Source of the DNA: Plectrocnemia conspersa
Taxonomy: Eukaryota; Arthropoda; Insecta; Trichoptera; Polycentropodidae
DNA: 64,000 nucleotides
Reading direction: 5' to 3'
NCBI GenBank assembly: GCA_009617715.1
Contig: VTFK01000002.1
Span: forward strand, 1,488,001-1,552,000
Shown here: positions 38,706 to 49,659 of the stretch, one piece after another
Layout of the letters: each line of letters opens with the position of its first letter
Numbering within the stretch: position 1 is the first letter of the stretch
Translations under genes and position numbers: made by a program
Notes under the pieces: model-generated
Seen by the model: the letters and a program-made list of their open reading frames with translations, nothing else
The model's database searches: none
Told to the model about the DNA's origin: nothing

Positions 38706-38978
38706 TTATAAAGAAATACATAATCGCCTCGATAGGTAGCGAAACGAGAGCACGAACCGCGAAAACGTCTCTCTTTTTATTTTTGGCAAGCTACTCACAG
38801 AGAATATGAATAATTCTAAATCTGTCTCAATTCCGCTGCTACTCGAAAGGATAACATCGCATTTGTACGTGCTCGTCGCTGTGATACTACAAAAAAATAA
38901 TACAATATATAAAAGTCCAAAAAGTGTTCTTCTCTCGTTATAAGGATACCCAAGGATCACGTACTCAGCTACCATCAT
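38706..38978 (-). other. 90-codon frame with signal-peptide-like start
   Basis: The minus frame begins MMVAEYVILGYPYNERRTLF and continues into a hydrophobic stretch, GLLYIVLFFCSITA, which could be a signal peptide or anchor, followed by a Ser-rich and then Arg-rich region. It lies in a GC-elevated island, so ordinary codon mix is expected. No family is recognised and an ATG upstream opens a four-codon frame. It could be a small secreted protein, a first exon or chance. Confidence 0.2.
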
Positions 38979-39230
38979 CCAACCTACCGAGATGGCATCT
39001 CTGCGCGTCGTCCGCGACTGGCCAGATATAATAATAATATTACCGGCTTATTGTGTTTTTATTGTTGATGTTTGTTATTGTTGTTATAATAACTTAAGAA
39101 TAAAATGAGATAAACGATAGGGAAGACGCACAGACCTTCGCACAGAGGGCAGGCGTGCGCAACATTTTAGAGGATTTGTAATGCGTCGATGTGTCATGCG
39201 ATAAATTATCTTTATGGATGTGTATCGGAA
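38720..39230. promoter_or_regulatory. GC-elevated island
   Basis: Two GC-rich parts (38720-39030 and 39110-39210) flank an AT-rich ATTATTGTTGTTATAA-type run. CpG-dense words such as GCGCGTCGTCCGCGACTGG lie near 39002. Candidate promoter or enhancer for a transcript in either direction; no initiation signal can be proved. Confidence 0.25.
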
Positions 39231-39600
39231 ATGAGTTGGCAATCTTTGGTATTTAATTAATTTAAAATATACTTTGTAATAATAAAATATTTATAAATAC
39301 CACTTATCTTTTTTTACACACAACCTATATGGATTTAAACTAAAATAACATGGAAATTTATTTTTAAGTATTTGTAATGTTATTATCGTCCTTAAGTGCA
39401 ATTATTTTTTCAAGTTAAAAAGAAAATAAAGAGGATCGTAAATTTTTTCCTATTTATTCCAATTATCTGTTTAATTATCTTTTTTTAAATTTATTTTTAA
39501 AAACTATACTTATATTTCAAAATATTTGTATACTTAATAAAATAAAATAAAATATGTCAATCAAATTCTTGAATTTGTTTTTACAAATAAAATTACATAA
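39231..39600. other. AT-rich stretch, no gene seen
   Basis: Homopolymer-rich, with AATAAAATAAAATAAAATA near 39536. Nothing else. Confidence 0.4.
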
Positions 39601-39608
39601 CAAAAAAA

Positions 39609-39684
39609 TTGCACATTTTTTTTATTATTTGGCTTTTTACAAATAATTTTGTAGAAGCCAAATAATAAGAAAAAAATACTGCAA
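39609..39684. repeat. 76-nt imperfect foldback
   Basis: TTGC at 39609-39612 pairs with GCAA at 39681-39684, and TTATTATTTGGCTT with AAGCCAAATAATAA around a 3-5 nt loop near 39644. Arms are about 35 nt with a few mismatches and bulges. The size is that of a microRNA precursor or the core of a palindromic MITE; the low complexity of the arms favours the latter or chance decay. Confidence 0.5.
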
Positions 39685-39885
39685 AAATAAAAATAATATT
39701 TCATTGCGTATTTAAGAATAAAAAGCGTGCTTAGTTATTTTTGTACCATGAACCTTGTCATTATAATAATAATAAAAAATATTTGTATTTTTTTAAAGCA
39801 AAATATTTGTACTTCGGAAAACAGTTAAAAATTACAAATTTTTATACGATATTTTTTTATTTTTAAAAGTAGCAAAATATTAATA

Positions 39886-40101
39886 CAGTAGAATCCCCAA
39901 TAACACGATAAATTGGGGACGTGCTATTTTGGTGCGTGTAGTTAAGGGACTAGAAAATACTCATACATTTTTTTGCAATACATATACAAATATAGATATG
40001 AATCAGGTGCGTGCTCTGAGATATCCTCAGAGCACGCACATAAAGTAACGGGCACCCAAATAGCACATCCTTAATTTACCGTGTTATTGGGGGGGCTACT
40101 G
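39886..40101. mobile_element. 216-bp pogo/Tigger-like MITE with TA target duplication
   Basis: The left end CAGTAGAATCCCCAATAACA and the right end, read inverted, CAGTAGCCCCCCCAATAACA, begin terminal inverted repeats that align for about 50 bp at roughly 80-85 per cent by eye. TA flanks both ends (39884-39885, 40102-40103). CAGTAGAAYCCC ends with TA targets are typical of pogo/Tigger-type elements. The centre holds a perfect 14-bp hairpin (40007-40020 with 40026-40039). No transposase frame, so non-autonomous. Confidence 0.85.
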
Positions 40102-40182
40102 TATATACAATTATTTTACTCATTGATCTGCAAATTACATTTGAATCACTATCGGTTTTACATAATTCTCATAAATGTATAT

Positions 40183-40330
40183 TTTTATTAATCTTCCGCT
40201 GTAACTTGTCAGGTGTGAGCCCAATGCGCTACAATGGGTTAAAAAAAATCAACACTGACAAGTAAGTAGTAAAAGAACAGTCTGTAAATTAGTGACATAT
40301 TTTATCAATCATAACCCATAATTACAGCTT
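40183..40330 (+). repeat. dispersed repeat B, copy 3
   Basis: TTCCGCTGTAACTTGTCAGG, then CCCAATGCGCTACAATGGG, then CAAGTAAGTAGTAA are shared in order with the copies at 34636 and 10605. It begins about 80 bp after the Tigger-like MITE. Ends not resolved. Confidence 0.5.
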
Positions 40331-41334
40331 ATAAACAAGTATGTCATTTTGGAGCTGACTTCAGTTTTTAAACTTTTTTAAATATTATTTGAAGTTTTCT
40401 GTGGGACCCTAACCCGCAGCCACAGTCCAGCTCAAATTAACTATCCAGTTCCTTACAGACTACCCTATTCCAAGCTTAAAGTATATGTATGTACACAATA
40501 AAACAAAATATATTACCATATAATAAAATGTATGTATGTAAAAATAAATTTAAATATTTAATAATCAGATATTTCAATAATAATTAAATACAAATTTTAT
40601 ATTTTATACGAAATAAACTTTCTTATAAGTTTAAAATGTGCTATAAATAGGATATATAATATTTTTTAGTAAAACAAAAAAAATATTTGTATAATAAAAA
40701 ACAGTCGTACAAATTAGATCAAATGTAAAAATATATAATAAATATGATTTATATAATAAAATACAAATGTAAAATTAACCTATCACTGATTAATGTTGGA
40801 TTTAATATACTAACAAATTAAATAATAATTAATTAGTAAAACTAAAGAGAAACTCATTTTTTATATTACATAAGCATTAGCTTAAATTTACCTATTTAAT
40901 ACATATTTTATATATGTACAGCTAATATACATTTATTTACAAATTACCATATACTTTATTAACGGCAGTGTATTAATCCAATTTAGGTTCATTATTAAAA
41001 AGGTTGTCGTCCACTTGACAGCGATACAGCTCGAGCACATTATAATAAAGTGTTTAACAAAACCAACAGGTGAGATGGGTCGTTAGGGGTGTCGGAAACA
41101 TTTTTTATTTTATTTTTTTGTGTTAAGCATTCAGGTGCGATCTATTATAACAGATTACGGTTTGTTGTTATTCATAAAAAAATACATAAAATGACCATCG
41201 TTCTTATTATACGTCTAATTTATAACACCAATATAATTTGGATACATTTAATACTTACATATAATAAAAATATATAACAAACATATACATTTAGGATCTC
41301 AAAAAAGCTTACTTAATCACATTTAAGTATGAAT
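40331..41334. other. AT-rich stretch, no gene seen
   Basis: Includes ATGTATGTATGTA simple repeat near 40529 and a slightly GC-elevated patch at 41000-41100. No gene. Confidence 0.35.
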
Positions 41335-41560
41335 AAAGATAAACGCACTGGCGTTACTGAAACCCGAAAGTCAATATGCAATGTTGATACTAATTTAAGT
41401 TGAAATTTCATGCCGTAATGAATTAGTTAAATTGTTGTTTCTTTTGTAGTATTTATTGAGTTACATAACATTGTATCATTACATCAGTTTCACAACACCC
41501 CCAACACAAACGAACCATTAAAACGTCATTAAGTGCCATTAAACGTGTTGATTCTCGATA
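41335..41560. promoter_or_regulatory. island with helically phased ATTA sites
   Basis: CATTAA occurs at 41516-41521, 41527-41532 and 41537-41542, starts 11 and 10 bp apart and all in the same orientation. That spacing places three homeodomain-type ATTA cores on one face of the helix. Upstream are CCCCCAACACAAACG and further ATTA words. Cooperative homeodomain binding is an inference. Confidence 0.35.
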
Positions 41561-42519
41561 TAATACGTAACGATTTTATAATTATACTGTTAAAATGATT
41601 TTTAAAATAAGTTTTGCACGTGTAAACACAGTCTAATAATATTACATATTTTTTATTCTTAAAAACATTATAAGTTAATAAATCAAAAGACTGTCGTAAG
41701 TAGTGATTTAATGGGTGTTGGATGTTAGTTGAATGTAAATAAATTTAAAAACAAAAATTACCGCATAAAAAAGTTATGATTAATAGCAATAAAAGTGTAT
41801 AAAACTATAAATTAAATTTCAATATAGACGATTTAAATAAATAAATAGTTTATGGTATGTATGTACAATAAAAAATAAATTTTAAGAAACATGATTTATA
41901 ATTATATAGTTTAATAAATGCTAGAAAGGCTATTTACAGAAATGTGTTAAATAAATAAAATTAATTTTAAGTGTACGTTTTAATATGGTTTATTGTGTAA
42001 CAGTTTTATTATTTATGCTTTTCGGTTATAAATTTTGCAAAATAAAGCGATTTTAAATTGTGGTTAGATGATAAGTATGTGTAAATAATTTAAATTGTTT
42101 GTGAGAGTTTGTAAAATTTAATGTTCTATAAAATATTTACGAAATCCATAATTGAAAATAGCGATGTTCATATGTGTTATAAAACAACTATTACTAACAC
42201 AATTACTAAGAAAGATACAAAATGTGAAAGCTAGAACAATAATCTGTTCAAGGGTACTTGAAGAATCTAAATCAATGTCTATTTCTATACAATAATACAA
42301 TATATTTGTACAGATATAATTATATAAATACACTTATTTGTATGTGTGTTTTATTTAGTAGTATTGAGCTAATATTATTGAATAAGTAACGAATTGCAAT
42401 ATTTATATCCTTTTATGTGAATAATCTTAGTTTTTTTTATTAAAAATAAGTATACATATTTGCTTTTATTATTATTATTTTTTCTAAAACAGAATGTTAA
42501 CAACATTCTAAAAAAACGA
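41561..42519. other. AT-rich stretch, small hairpin
   Basis: AGAATGTT-AAC-AACATTCT at 42491-42509 is a perfect 8-bp hairpin. The 71-codon minus frame at 42118-42333 lacks a domain. Otherwise A/T-rich. Confidence 0.35.
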
Positions 42520-42990
42520 TCACATCAATTAGTACCCAGTAACCTGCAATTACACATCAGATGTAAACTGGCAATTAACAAAATACACACACGACTCAAA
42601 ATATTTTTCGTGCACGTTTCTTTTTAACCACCCGTTATATAAACAACTTTTCAAAAAAAAACTAATAGGCGCATTTATCTTTTTACGAAATTACACGTTG
42701 AAAGTCGAGAGACGGGTCAGATCTATTTAACGGCGTAATGAGTGTACCAAAAATACGTGATATATAAAAGCAAATTTTGACGGTCTTATATTATTCGAGA
42801 TATGTCCGCGGCGAGTGAAAGCATTTAAGCATGAGAATGAGCCAAAGACGTGAAGCGAAACGTTGACCCTTGTCTCCGGTTCGTTAGGAGCTATCAAGAC
42901 GTTTAACAAGATCGCTCACATTGGCATGTAAGATAAACACATTTCTCATTTGGTACGACCCCTGACACCTGGACGTGTGGATGTGTGGAA
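42520..42990. promoter_or_regulatory. GC-elevated island
   Basis: CpG-containing noncoding sequence, strongest at 42690-42990 (GAAAGTCGAGAGACGGGTCAG near 42700; GATATGTCCGCGGCGAGTG near 42800). The 60-codon minus frame has no recognisable domain. Confidence 0.2.
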
Positions 42991-43164
42991 TACCGGATAT
43001 GTGAGGAGATTGCTTTTAAAAGTTCCTATAGAATCCATCTTGCTTGTATTAAAATATATACTATTTATTAATCAAAAGAAATATGGAAGTTTCTTGATCT
43101 AAATTTGTATTATTAATTTAATAAAAAAATACCTTTAATATGAAAAATATGTAATATATTTAAT

Positions 43165-43605
43165 TTAGGACCTCTGCTTTTCATTATCTTAATCAAAGAA
43201 ATGCTCTTGAAAACTTGCAGTATTTTTTATATGTTGATGATCTCAAAGTGTTTAAGATTATTTCCACAAGCCATAGCCTGCCCGTCAGAATATCCTAACA
43301 GTTTAGGTTGAAGTATTTTAAACATAAATACTTTCATTGACGACTTGAGTGTGTGTAAAAAATTTATATGCATATCGCCAAAGATAGTGCATTAAGTACT
43401 TATGCTCAGCTTTGTTATGCGGAGCGCATGTCACTTTAACAATTTATTGGCGATTCGCATTTTGTACAATACGCAGGTTCGTAACGTCCTCTAAAATGAC
43501 TTATTTGTCTGGAATCCTAGCGAAGCGAGTAGGTTCTCCTTGTTGTTCGAGTGGATTGGCCCATTGTGGAAATCTGTCAAGTCGTGGTGGTTAAATTTGT
43601 AATAA
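43165..43605 (+). pseudogene. non-LTR reverse transcriptase relic with YVDD
   Basis: GPLLFIILIKE starts at 43168 and, one frame over, NLQYFLYVDDLKVFKIISTS carries Y-V-D-D at 43230-43241. These are the RT motifs GPLLFxxFINDL and Y/FxDDxK in correct order and spacing. Further down LFVWNPSEASRF near 43500 resembles the later YGSVVWNP block. Frameshifts and stops separate the parts. The relic ends near TAATAAATAAATAAAAAAA (43595-43615), possibly the tail. The YVDDLKxF form differs from the FADDTAI of the 51.2-kb copy, so it belongs to another lineage. Confidence 0.65.
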
Positions 43606-43699
43606 ATAAATAAAAAAAACCTTGTGAATATGCTTTTAACTCTGAGATGATCTCTATTTTAAAATAAATATCTTTATATCTATATCAAATTAAATTATA

Positions 43700-43960
43700 A
43701 TATAGAAGAGCCTTGCAGAATTTCGGCACGGCTCGGCTATAAAAGTTAGCATTTCTTCTCATATTATATTCCACGTAACGGCAGGATACGTCACTGTGAG
43801 ATCATCGTTTCGCGAATTCGCCACAAAGGATATCGTTTAACGGCAATAAAATGTCGTTCGAAATAGCCACTTAAGGCGCGCAACGTTATACGTGAACGTA
43901 ATTCATATCGACTCTGCTAGGTTTTCTTAGAATTTACCTTAACCCTCAATCAACACCGAG
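43700..43960. promoter_or_regulatory. GC-elevated island
   Basis: CpG-rich words including TTTCGGCACGGCTCGGC near 43722, TCGTTTCGCGAATTCGCC near 43806 and GGCGCGCAACG near 43875. No coding frame; candidate regulatory element. Confidence 0.2.
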
Positions 43961-44719
43961 TTCATGAGAATAATGATTCACCGTTACTTTATAATATAAT
44001 CAGTGACTTTTAATGTAAACTAAATACGAGTACAAAATTCAGAAATAGTTAAATAATATTAGAGACAGAAACAGCATACCTTTTGTAATCATTCTCGGTC
44101 ATATTCTTTACCAAATTGATGTTAAGTGAGAATGATAATATTTTTTTATGGTTTAGCCCTTATGAAAGTTATCTATCATAAATATCACTGGGCCAAATTT
44201 TTTTTTTTTTTTGTAACTTGCATAACAATACTTAATAAAAACAGTTATTAAGCTGTTACCAGAAAATGGGTGCAAGAATGTCACTTAAAATGAATTTTCT
44301 CCATTCGCATCATGACTTTTATCCAGAAAATTTGGGGCAGTAAGCGACGAATCGGGTGAGAGATTCCATTAAGATATGGCTATTTTAGAATACCGTTTTT
44401 AAGGTCAATGGAATGCTAGTATGATGACAAGTTACTGCTGGTTTCTGCAAAAAAGAAAGTGAAGAAGTAGAATATAAGAGAGAAAATAAGCGGAGAAACA
44501 TTTTTAAATCTGTTCTTAGCTGATTTTTATCTTAATAATTTTTTGATAATTTTTAATATAAACTAGAAAATATATTACCTACTACTTTTACTCTATATTA
44601 TAACTACTTTCATGAAACCCTTAGATAAAAATATTACTATGTACCAATCACAGGTACATGTTTAATAAGGGTGATTGTTTATTTCATTGAAGATACCTGT
44701 TATATTTTTGTTTTTGCAG

Positions 44720-44769
44720 ATACTAACAGAAAGGATAGGAGTCTAGAAGATTTGTCGGACGAGAATTAG
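44720..44769 (+). CDS. candidate terminal coding exon (16 codons)
   Basis: TATATTTTTGTTTTTGCAG ending at 44719 is a textbook splice acceptor. In phase 2 the next codons read xAT then TNRKDRSLEDLSDEN and TAG (44767-44769), a hydrophilic, acidic, non-AT-driven tail that looks like a real C terminus. AATAAA signals follow near 45025 and 45077. No upstream exon was identified, so the host gene is unknown. Short acceptor-plus-frame combinations arise by chance in 64 kb; hence moderate doubt. Confidence 0.3.
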
Positions 44770-45279
44770 AATTTACTATGAGCATTTGCCTTAAATATAA
44801 TTAATTAAATTTATTTTAAAAGGTAAATATTTTTTTGTATAAAAGAACAGCGTTAAAACTAACTAACAACTTTAATGAACTCCATATGTTTTTGACGGGT
44901 ATGTGCCACACAGCCTATATTAGTGAAGGCATCTATAAGAGTATAGTGCTACCTACAATATATTTATGTTTAAGATTGCAATGTAGATTTTCAATTAAAT
45001 TTATGTGTCAGCTCAACAATCTAAATAAACTTTACGATGATATTTTTACAGTGACAATCGGTTCACTTGGGACTAAATAAAATTATTCTTATTCGACAAG
45101 GCCTCGTATTGATCATTGACATGACAGTTGAAGACCATCAGATATTTTTCTATCCATTTTATGCAAAAGGACATAGTCTTAAATATATATTTAAAAGCTG
45201 ATTTAAGTATTGGATTATTCATTATTCTTATTTTTATATAAAAAGTAGATATATATTAAAAATCACGTAGTATACGGAT
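44770..45279. other. possible 3' UTR or plain AT-rich DNA
   Basis: If the exon at 44720 is real this would be its untranslated end, with AATAAA near 45025 and 45077. The 81-codon plus frame at 44835-45080 has no domain. Confidence 0.2.
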
Positions 45280-45500
45280 ATTTTGTGATGTACACGTAAT
45301 AAATCACGGTGACGTTTCGAAGAAGCGCATTACGATGCAAGTGACGTATACGCATGCGCACAGGCCCTTAAATTAAGCTCTCTTATGTTTATTATTCTCG
45401 ATATATAAAAAAGGCATATAATATTAACGATTCGGTTTAATGCAGCGTTATGTAAATTGGTCACGTGTTATGGATTGAGATGTTGAAAGGAGCGATTATA
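45280..45500. promoter_or_regulatory. island with NRF1-like and CRE-like words
   Basis: GTGACGTATACGCATGCGCAC at 45341-45361 combines a TGACGT core with an NRF1/erect-wing-like GCATGCGC. TCACGGTGACG lies near 45305 and TCACGTG near 45460. No coding frame. Function inferred from motifs. Confidence 0.25.
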
Positions 45501-45738
45501 ATAATGATGGATGGTGCGTTTTATTTTTCGATAATCTAGCTATTGATACGCGTTAAAATATTAAATTATACATGTGTGTTTTAACGATTGTGAACGTGCG
45601 TTTTAAAAACGTGTTAATTAAATGGTTAAGTAGCTTTGGTGTTAAAATGAAATTGTATATTCCGGTGCAAAGTTAATGGAGTTATTATTTATTTCAGAAG
45701 CAGTACGTATAGATAACTTTATATTTTTTTTTTGGTCT

Positions 45739-45972
45739 TTATCCTGATATGCTAAGATCATGTATTAAGATAGCGACCACATTTGCGAATCGCATCACGA
45801 TTTGTTTACTTAATTCCCTGTATCTTGTCGTCTTCCTTGTGTCAAGGAAGAGTTCGCTGCTTGTGTCCTTTTCCATTATTCGAGTGACGAATGTAAGAAT
45901 AATTTTAATGGCCACAAATGCAGGATAATAAAATAAAAGGTATATGAACGTATGCGGAATACAAATTTTCAC
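45739..45972 (-). other. 77-codon open frame, unidentified
   Basis: Minus frame with ATG start; the second half (EKDTSSELFLDTRKTTRYRE then LSKQIVMRFANVVAIL) is more protein-like than other frames here, the first half hydrophobic. No family recognised. Possibly an exon fragment or chance. Confidence 0.15.
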
Positions 45973-48479
45973 ATTTTTTACATGTAGTAAACGATTATAT
46001 TATATGTAATACTTTTTTAAATTTATTATTAAAATAACTATAAATCAAACATTTAGTATATATTTATTTTTATTAGATAAAATAGTGTGTCATAAATCTT
46101 TTAATACTAGTAAATTAAAGTCACAAATTCACCTGTCGTCGTATATAATTTAGTTACTTACATCTGTATCAAAAGCCATGTTTTTGTATTAATTAAAAAT
46201 ATAGATTGTTTGCAATACATATATGTACATATTTCTTATTTAAGTAAACAATATATTATATTTTTATATTTATATTACGGGAAATACGTTATTATTAATA
46301 AAAAAATAATATATAGTACTATTATTACGTAATATATAGTACTAAAATTACGGGATCATCTCACGACAAAACCAAATTAAATAAATCAACTAAAAAATCG
46401 GCGATCACTTACTTAATACATTTAAATTATTTCCCTAGAACGACATTTGTGAAAATTATCATAAAAGTGACATTAAAATTTACGATTTTTTTAATGCACC
46501 TCTTCAGAAAAAAAAAACAATTTAAAAATGACCTCCCACTAAAATATGTAAAATACAAAATATAAATATACATAAATACCAAGAAAACACCAGGATATGA
46601 CCTAATAATTAGCTAAGTGATAAAAAAACTACCGATGAAAATCATCAAATCAGATTAATGACCATCAAAAATATTTTTTAATTTACGTTTACAATTTGTT
46701 TAACTCAAATTAAGAATATCTGATATTTTACTGGCAATTGACAAATTGATTGACACTTATTGTCAACTACCCGAATACTTTGTATATTATATCAGTATTC
46801 AACATACTTGATAATATAAACTTGTTATTAGAAATTAATTTAAAATAATTGCTCACGAATTTATAAAATTATTCGAATAGCGCAACGCTATTTATACATA
46901 GATGTTCATTCGCTCTACATTTCTACATATATAATTTATTAAGAAAGTATATCAGATAATAATTCTAGATAACTTAGACAGTTGTATATTTATTCCCAGA
47001 AATATGATGATTGTATATTAACGAAATTCTAAATAAATTAGGTAAGTAGTACAAGAATCAATCACTATTAAGTCAACAGCTACTCATTAGATTTATATTA
47101 AAGCTTTTCAAATCAATGTTTACTTTCTCACTGTTAGATAATATTAGTAAAATACTTATTGCAACGCAACAAATACATTGTATGTAATTTTTAAGGTATC
47201 TAGCGAATGCCAATTTAAAAATATTTTACCCCTTTTTACTGCGCGCAAAATATAACAATAAAAAAACAGTAATTGTAAGACGTAAAATACACGATGACTT
47301 TAGCATAAAAATTATAACCTTTCATTTTTATGTTTAAGCTTACCGGCAGTAAAACGCAGCTGTTATTCCTACAAACTTTAAATACCACGTTTCAACTACT
47401 TTCTCTTGTATTTAAATTTATGTTATGTTATTACTAATAAGTAATAATACAGGTCGCAAAATTACTGACATACATATATGGACGAAAATTATAAATTGTA
47501 GACCACCCGCAAAAATCATATCACACTTATTATCTGAATAGATTTAATAAATGAAAATAAGATAAAATATAATACAACCAGCACAAATTTAAGAAATATT
47601 TATTTGTACTAATAAAATCATTACATGACCAAATTTTCTTTTCATAGTACAATTATATCGACTTTCACATATTTGTATACTTAAATCACAGATAATCTTT
47701 CCAATACTATTATATACTTAAGTATTAATTTAATATAATAATAATATACTTTTTGGAGTGTTACTATAATTGATTAATAGAAGCAAATGGAGTTTAAGCT
47801 TAAGTTACTGACCATTTATTATTATTAATTGTCCATTTATATTATTAATATTACTAAACATTATTTTTTTCAAAAACAGTAAATATATTTCTATTTCGAT
47901 TTTACCGAAAATGAAAACAAATTGTAATTCATATAAAAAATAACATCTATCTTGCCAATCAACTTATCTATAAAAAAAAAATCTGGAGAGTAATATTAAG
48001 ATAAAATAAGTCCAGTAAAGAAAAAACAGTTTTATAAATGTTGTATTAAATTTAGTGTTAAAAAGCGTAACAATTTCTAAAACCTATGTAACACAATGTA
48101 ATGTAATCTTCCTTTACCTATCTAACTATACTTGAAAACACAAGTTGCAGTTTTAACACATTTATAGCAAACTTAAATATTCACAAGTTATATTAATACG
48201 TGAGATTTTAAGGCATATCAATAATTGTTCTATAAAATTAGTAATTCTTTTTTTGGGAACTAAAACAATACAAACACTATTTACAATCACTGTTACTTAA
48301 AAGTGTAATAATAATTTTATTTGTATACCATTATATCGTAAATGTAAGCAGAGACATTTCGCGTGCTTTTCTACATTGTTTCATCATCATTTTACAATAT
48401 GTTAATTCTTAGCATAAACCACATAAGCAACAACAATATTTACCATCCAGCATGAAATTCCCTAGTCGATACCCAAATA
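45973..48479. other. long AT-rich stretch, no gene seen
   Basis: A direct repeat AATATATAGTACTA occurs twice near 46307 and 46331. ATAGCG-CAA-CGCTAT near 46877 is a 6-bp hairpin. No islands or coding traces. Confidence 0.4.
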
Positions 48480-48880
48480 AGAATTAATCTACGACAAAGC
48501 TAATTGGTTTCGAATGATCGTCGAGTTTGATTTGTGTACATTCTTTGGATTCGTCACGGCTGCCGGCGTGTAAAGTATCTGGCAACACCGTTTTGTGTTT
48601 GTTCGTTTTGTGCTGACCAAACAGTAGGCATTGTGCGTTTCGGCACAGGGCGCCCTTTTTCGCGGCGATGATATTGTGCGATTTTTTTGCAGCGACAAAC
48701 CGTCCGTTATTTGTCGGCCATTTGGTATAAATGGAATATAATGCGCTGTGATAATTGGACAATGTATTTATTTTTGGTTATGGAGTCAATAACGCTGTCA
48801 ATAGGCGAACGACAGATATATCGGCTGCGAAACAAACCATCGGGTACTGGGTGTTTAGGAAATCGTTGAAATTTTGGATA
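48480..48880. promoter_or_regulatory. large GC-elevated island
   Basis: About 400 bp of mixed composition with CpGs (GTCACGGCTGCCGGCGTG near 48553; GCGCCCTTTTTCGCGGCG near 48650). Overlapping frames on both strands (92 and 69 codons minus, 60 plus) with no domain indicate GC-rich noncoding DNA. Candidate enhancer or promoter. Confidence 0.25.
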
Positions 48881-49055
48881 ATAAAATCGACATTGATTTT
48901 TATCACAACTTGTATCGCGTAGGACTTATAGATTCTTATAAGAAGCTTGAAATATATTTTTTTTCATAATATATGAATATTTTTTTTTAATAATGAACCT
49001 TTTTTGCAGTCAGTTTTTCCATTCTGACATTGAGAAAAATTTGTATCCTTGAATC

Positions 49056-49095
49056 TCACGTGGATGAATCGCTAATGAGCAATTCATCCACGTGA
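49056..49095. repeat. perfect 14-bp hairpin containing CACGTG
   Basis: TCACGTGGATGAAT (49056-49069) and ATTCATCCACGTGA (49082-49095) are exact reverse complements around the 12-nt loop CGCTAATGAGCA. Each arm holds CACGTG, the bHLH E-box/clock-type core. Pairing does not extend beyond the arms. Could be a foldback repeat centre or a paired binding site. Confidence 0.8.
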
Positions 49096-49364
49096 AATTT
49101 AAACGAAAAATCAGTCCGTTATTTGTCTGTCCCTTTGAATAATAATGTTTATAGTGAAAGTACTACCTATAAAGTAGGCGGTTTGAAGGCAATGTTCTGC
49201 TACTTTTCTTTCTTGTATGTATTGTATTAAAAATGCTGAAGAATTTTATACCTGAAATACATCGGTACATAGTATATATCTCAAACAACTGTAATTTAGT
49301 TCAGATGAATTATTTGAGGTCGATTTTTACTTTTTTTATAAATATTTTTTGCCTATGATTTTCT

Positions 49365-49450
49365 CCAGAGGCGGGCCTCTCAAGGAGAACGGGCCCCGGG
49401 AATTTGTCCCCTCACCCCTCCCTCACCCTCTCGGCAGGCCTGATCATGAA
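49365..49450. repeat. GC-rich transposon-end-like remnant
   Basis: GGCGGGCCTCTCAAGG, GAACGGGCCCCGGGAATTTG and a CCCCTCACCCCTCCC run form an abrupt GC-rich block in AT-rich DNA, of the kind found at ends of hAT-related elements. No partner end or target duplication was found, so the class is uncertain. Confidence 0.35.
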
Positions 49451-49659
49451 TCATGAATTAATATAATAAATGAAAATATATGTAAAAGCTAAAATAAATC
49501 CATATTTTACACTTTAAAAATTCCATATAAAATTGAATTAGTAAAAAAAAATACAAAACAGAAAAAAAATTTAGTAATCATTGTTTGTATTTATCCTGTA
49601 AATTTATAAATCTCGTACTTACCATGTGACAAAATCAATTGTTGTTTCATAAGAAATCG

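Noticed and set aside
44385..44444. Minus-strand acceptor CTTTCTTTTTTGCAG followed by 19 open codons
   Set aside because: Comparable in quality to chance sites. It lies on the opposite strand to the slightly stronger candidate at 44720 and has no supporting signal.
48484..48869. Frames of 92, 69 and 60 codons on both strands
   Set aside because: Same situation: overlapping frames in a GC-elevated island, no domain and no splice evidence.
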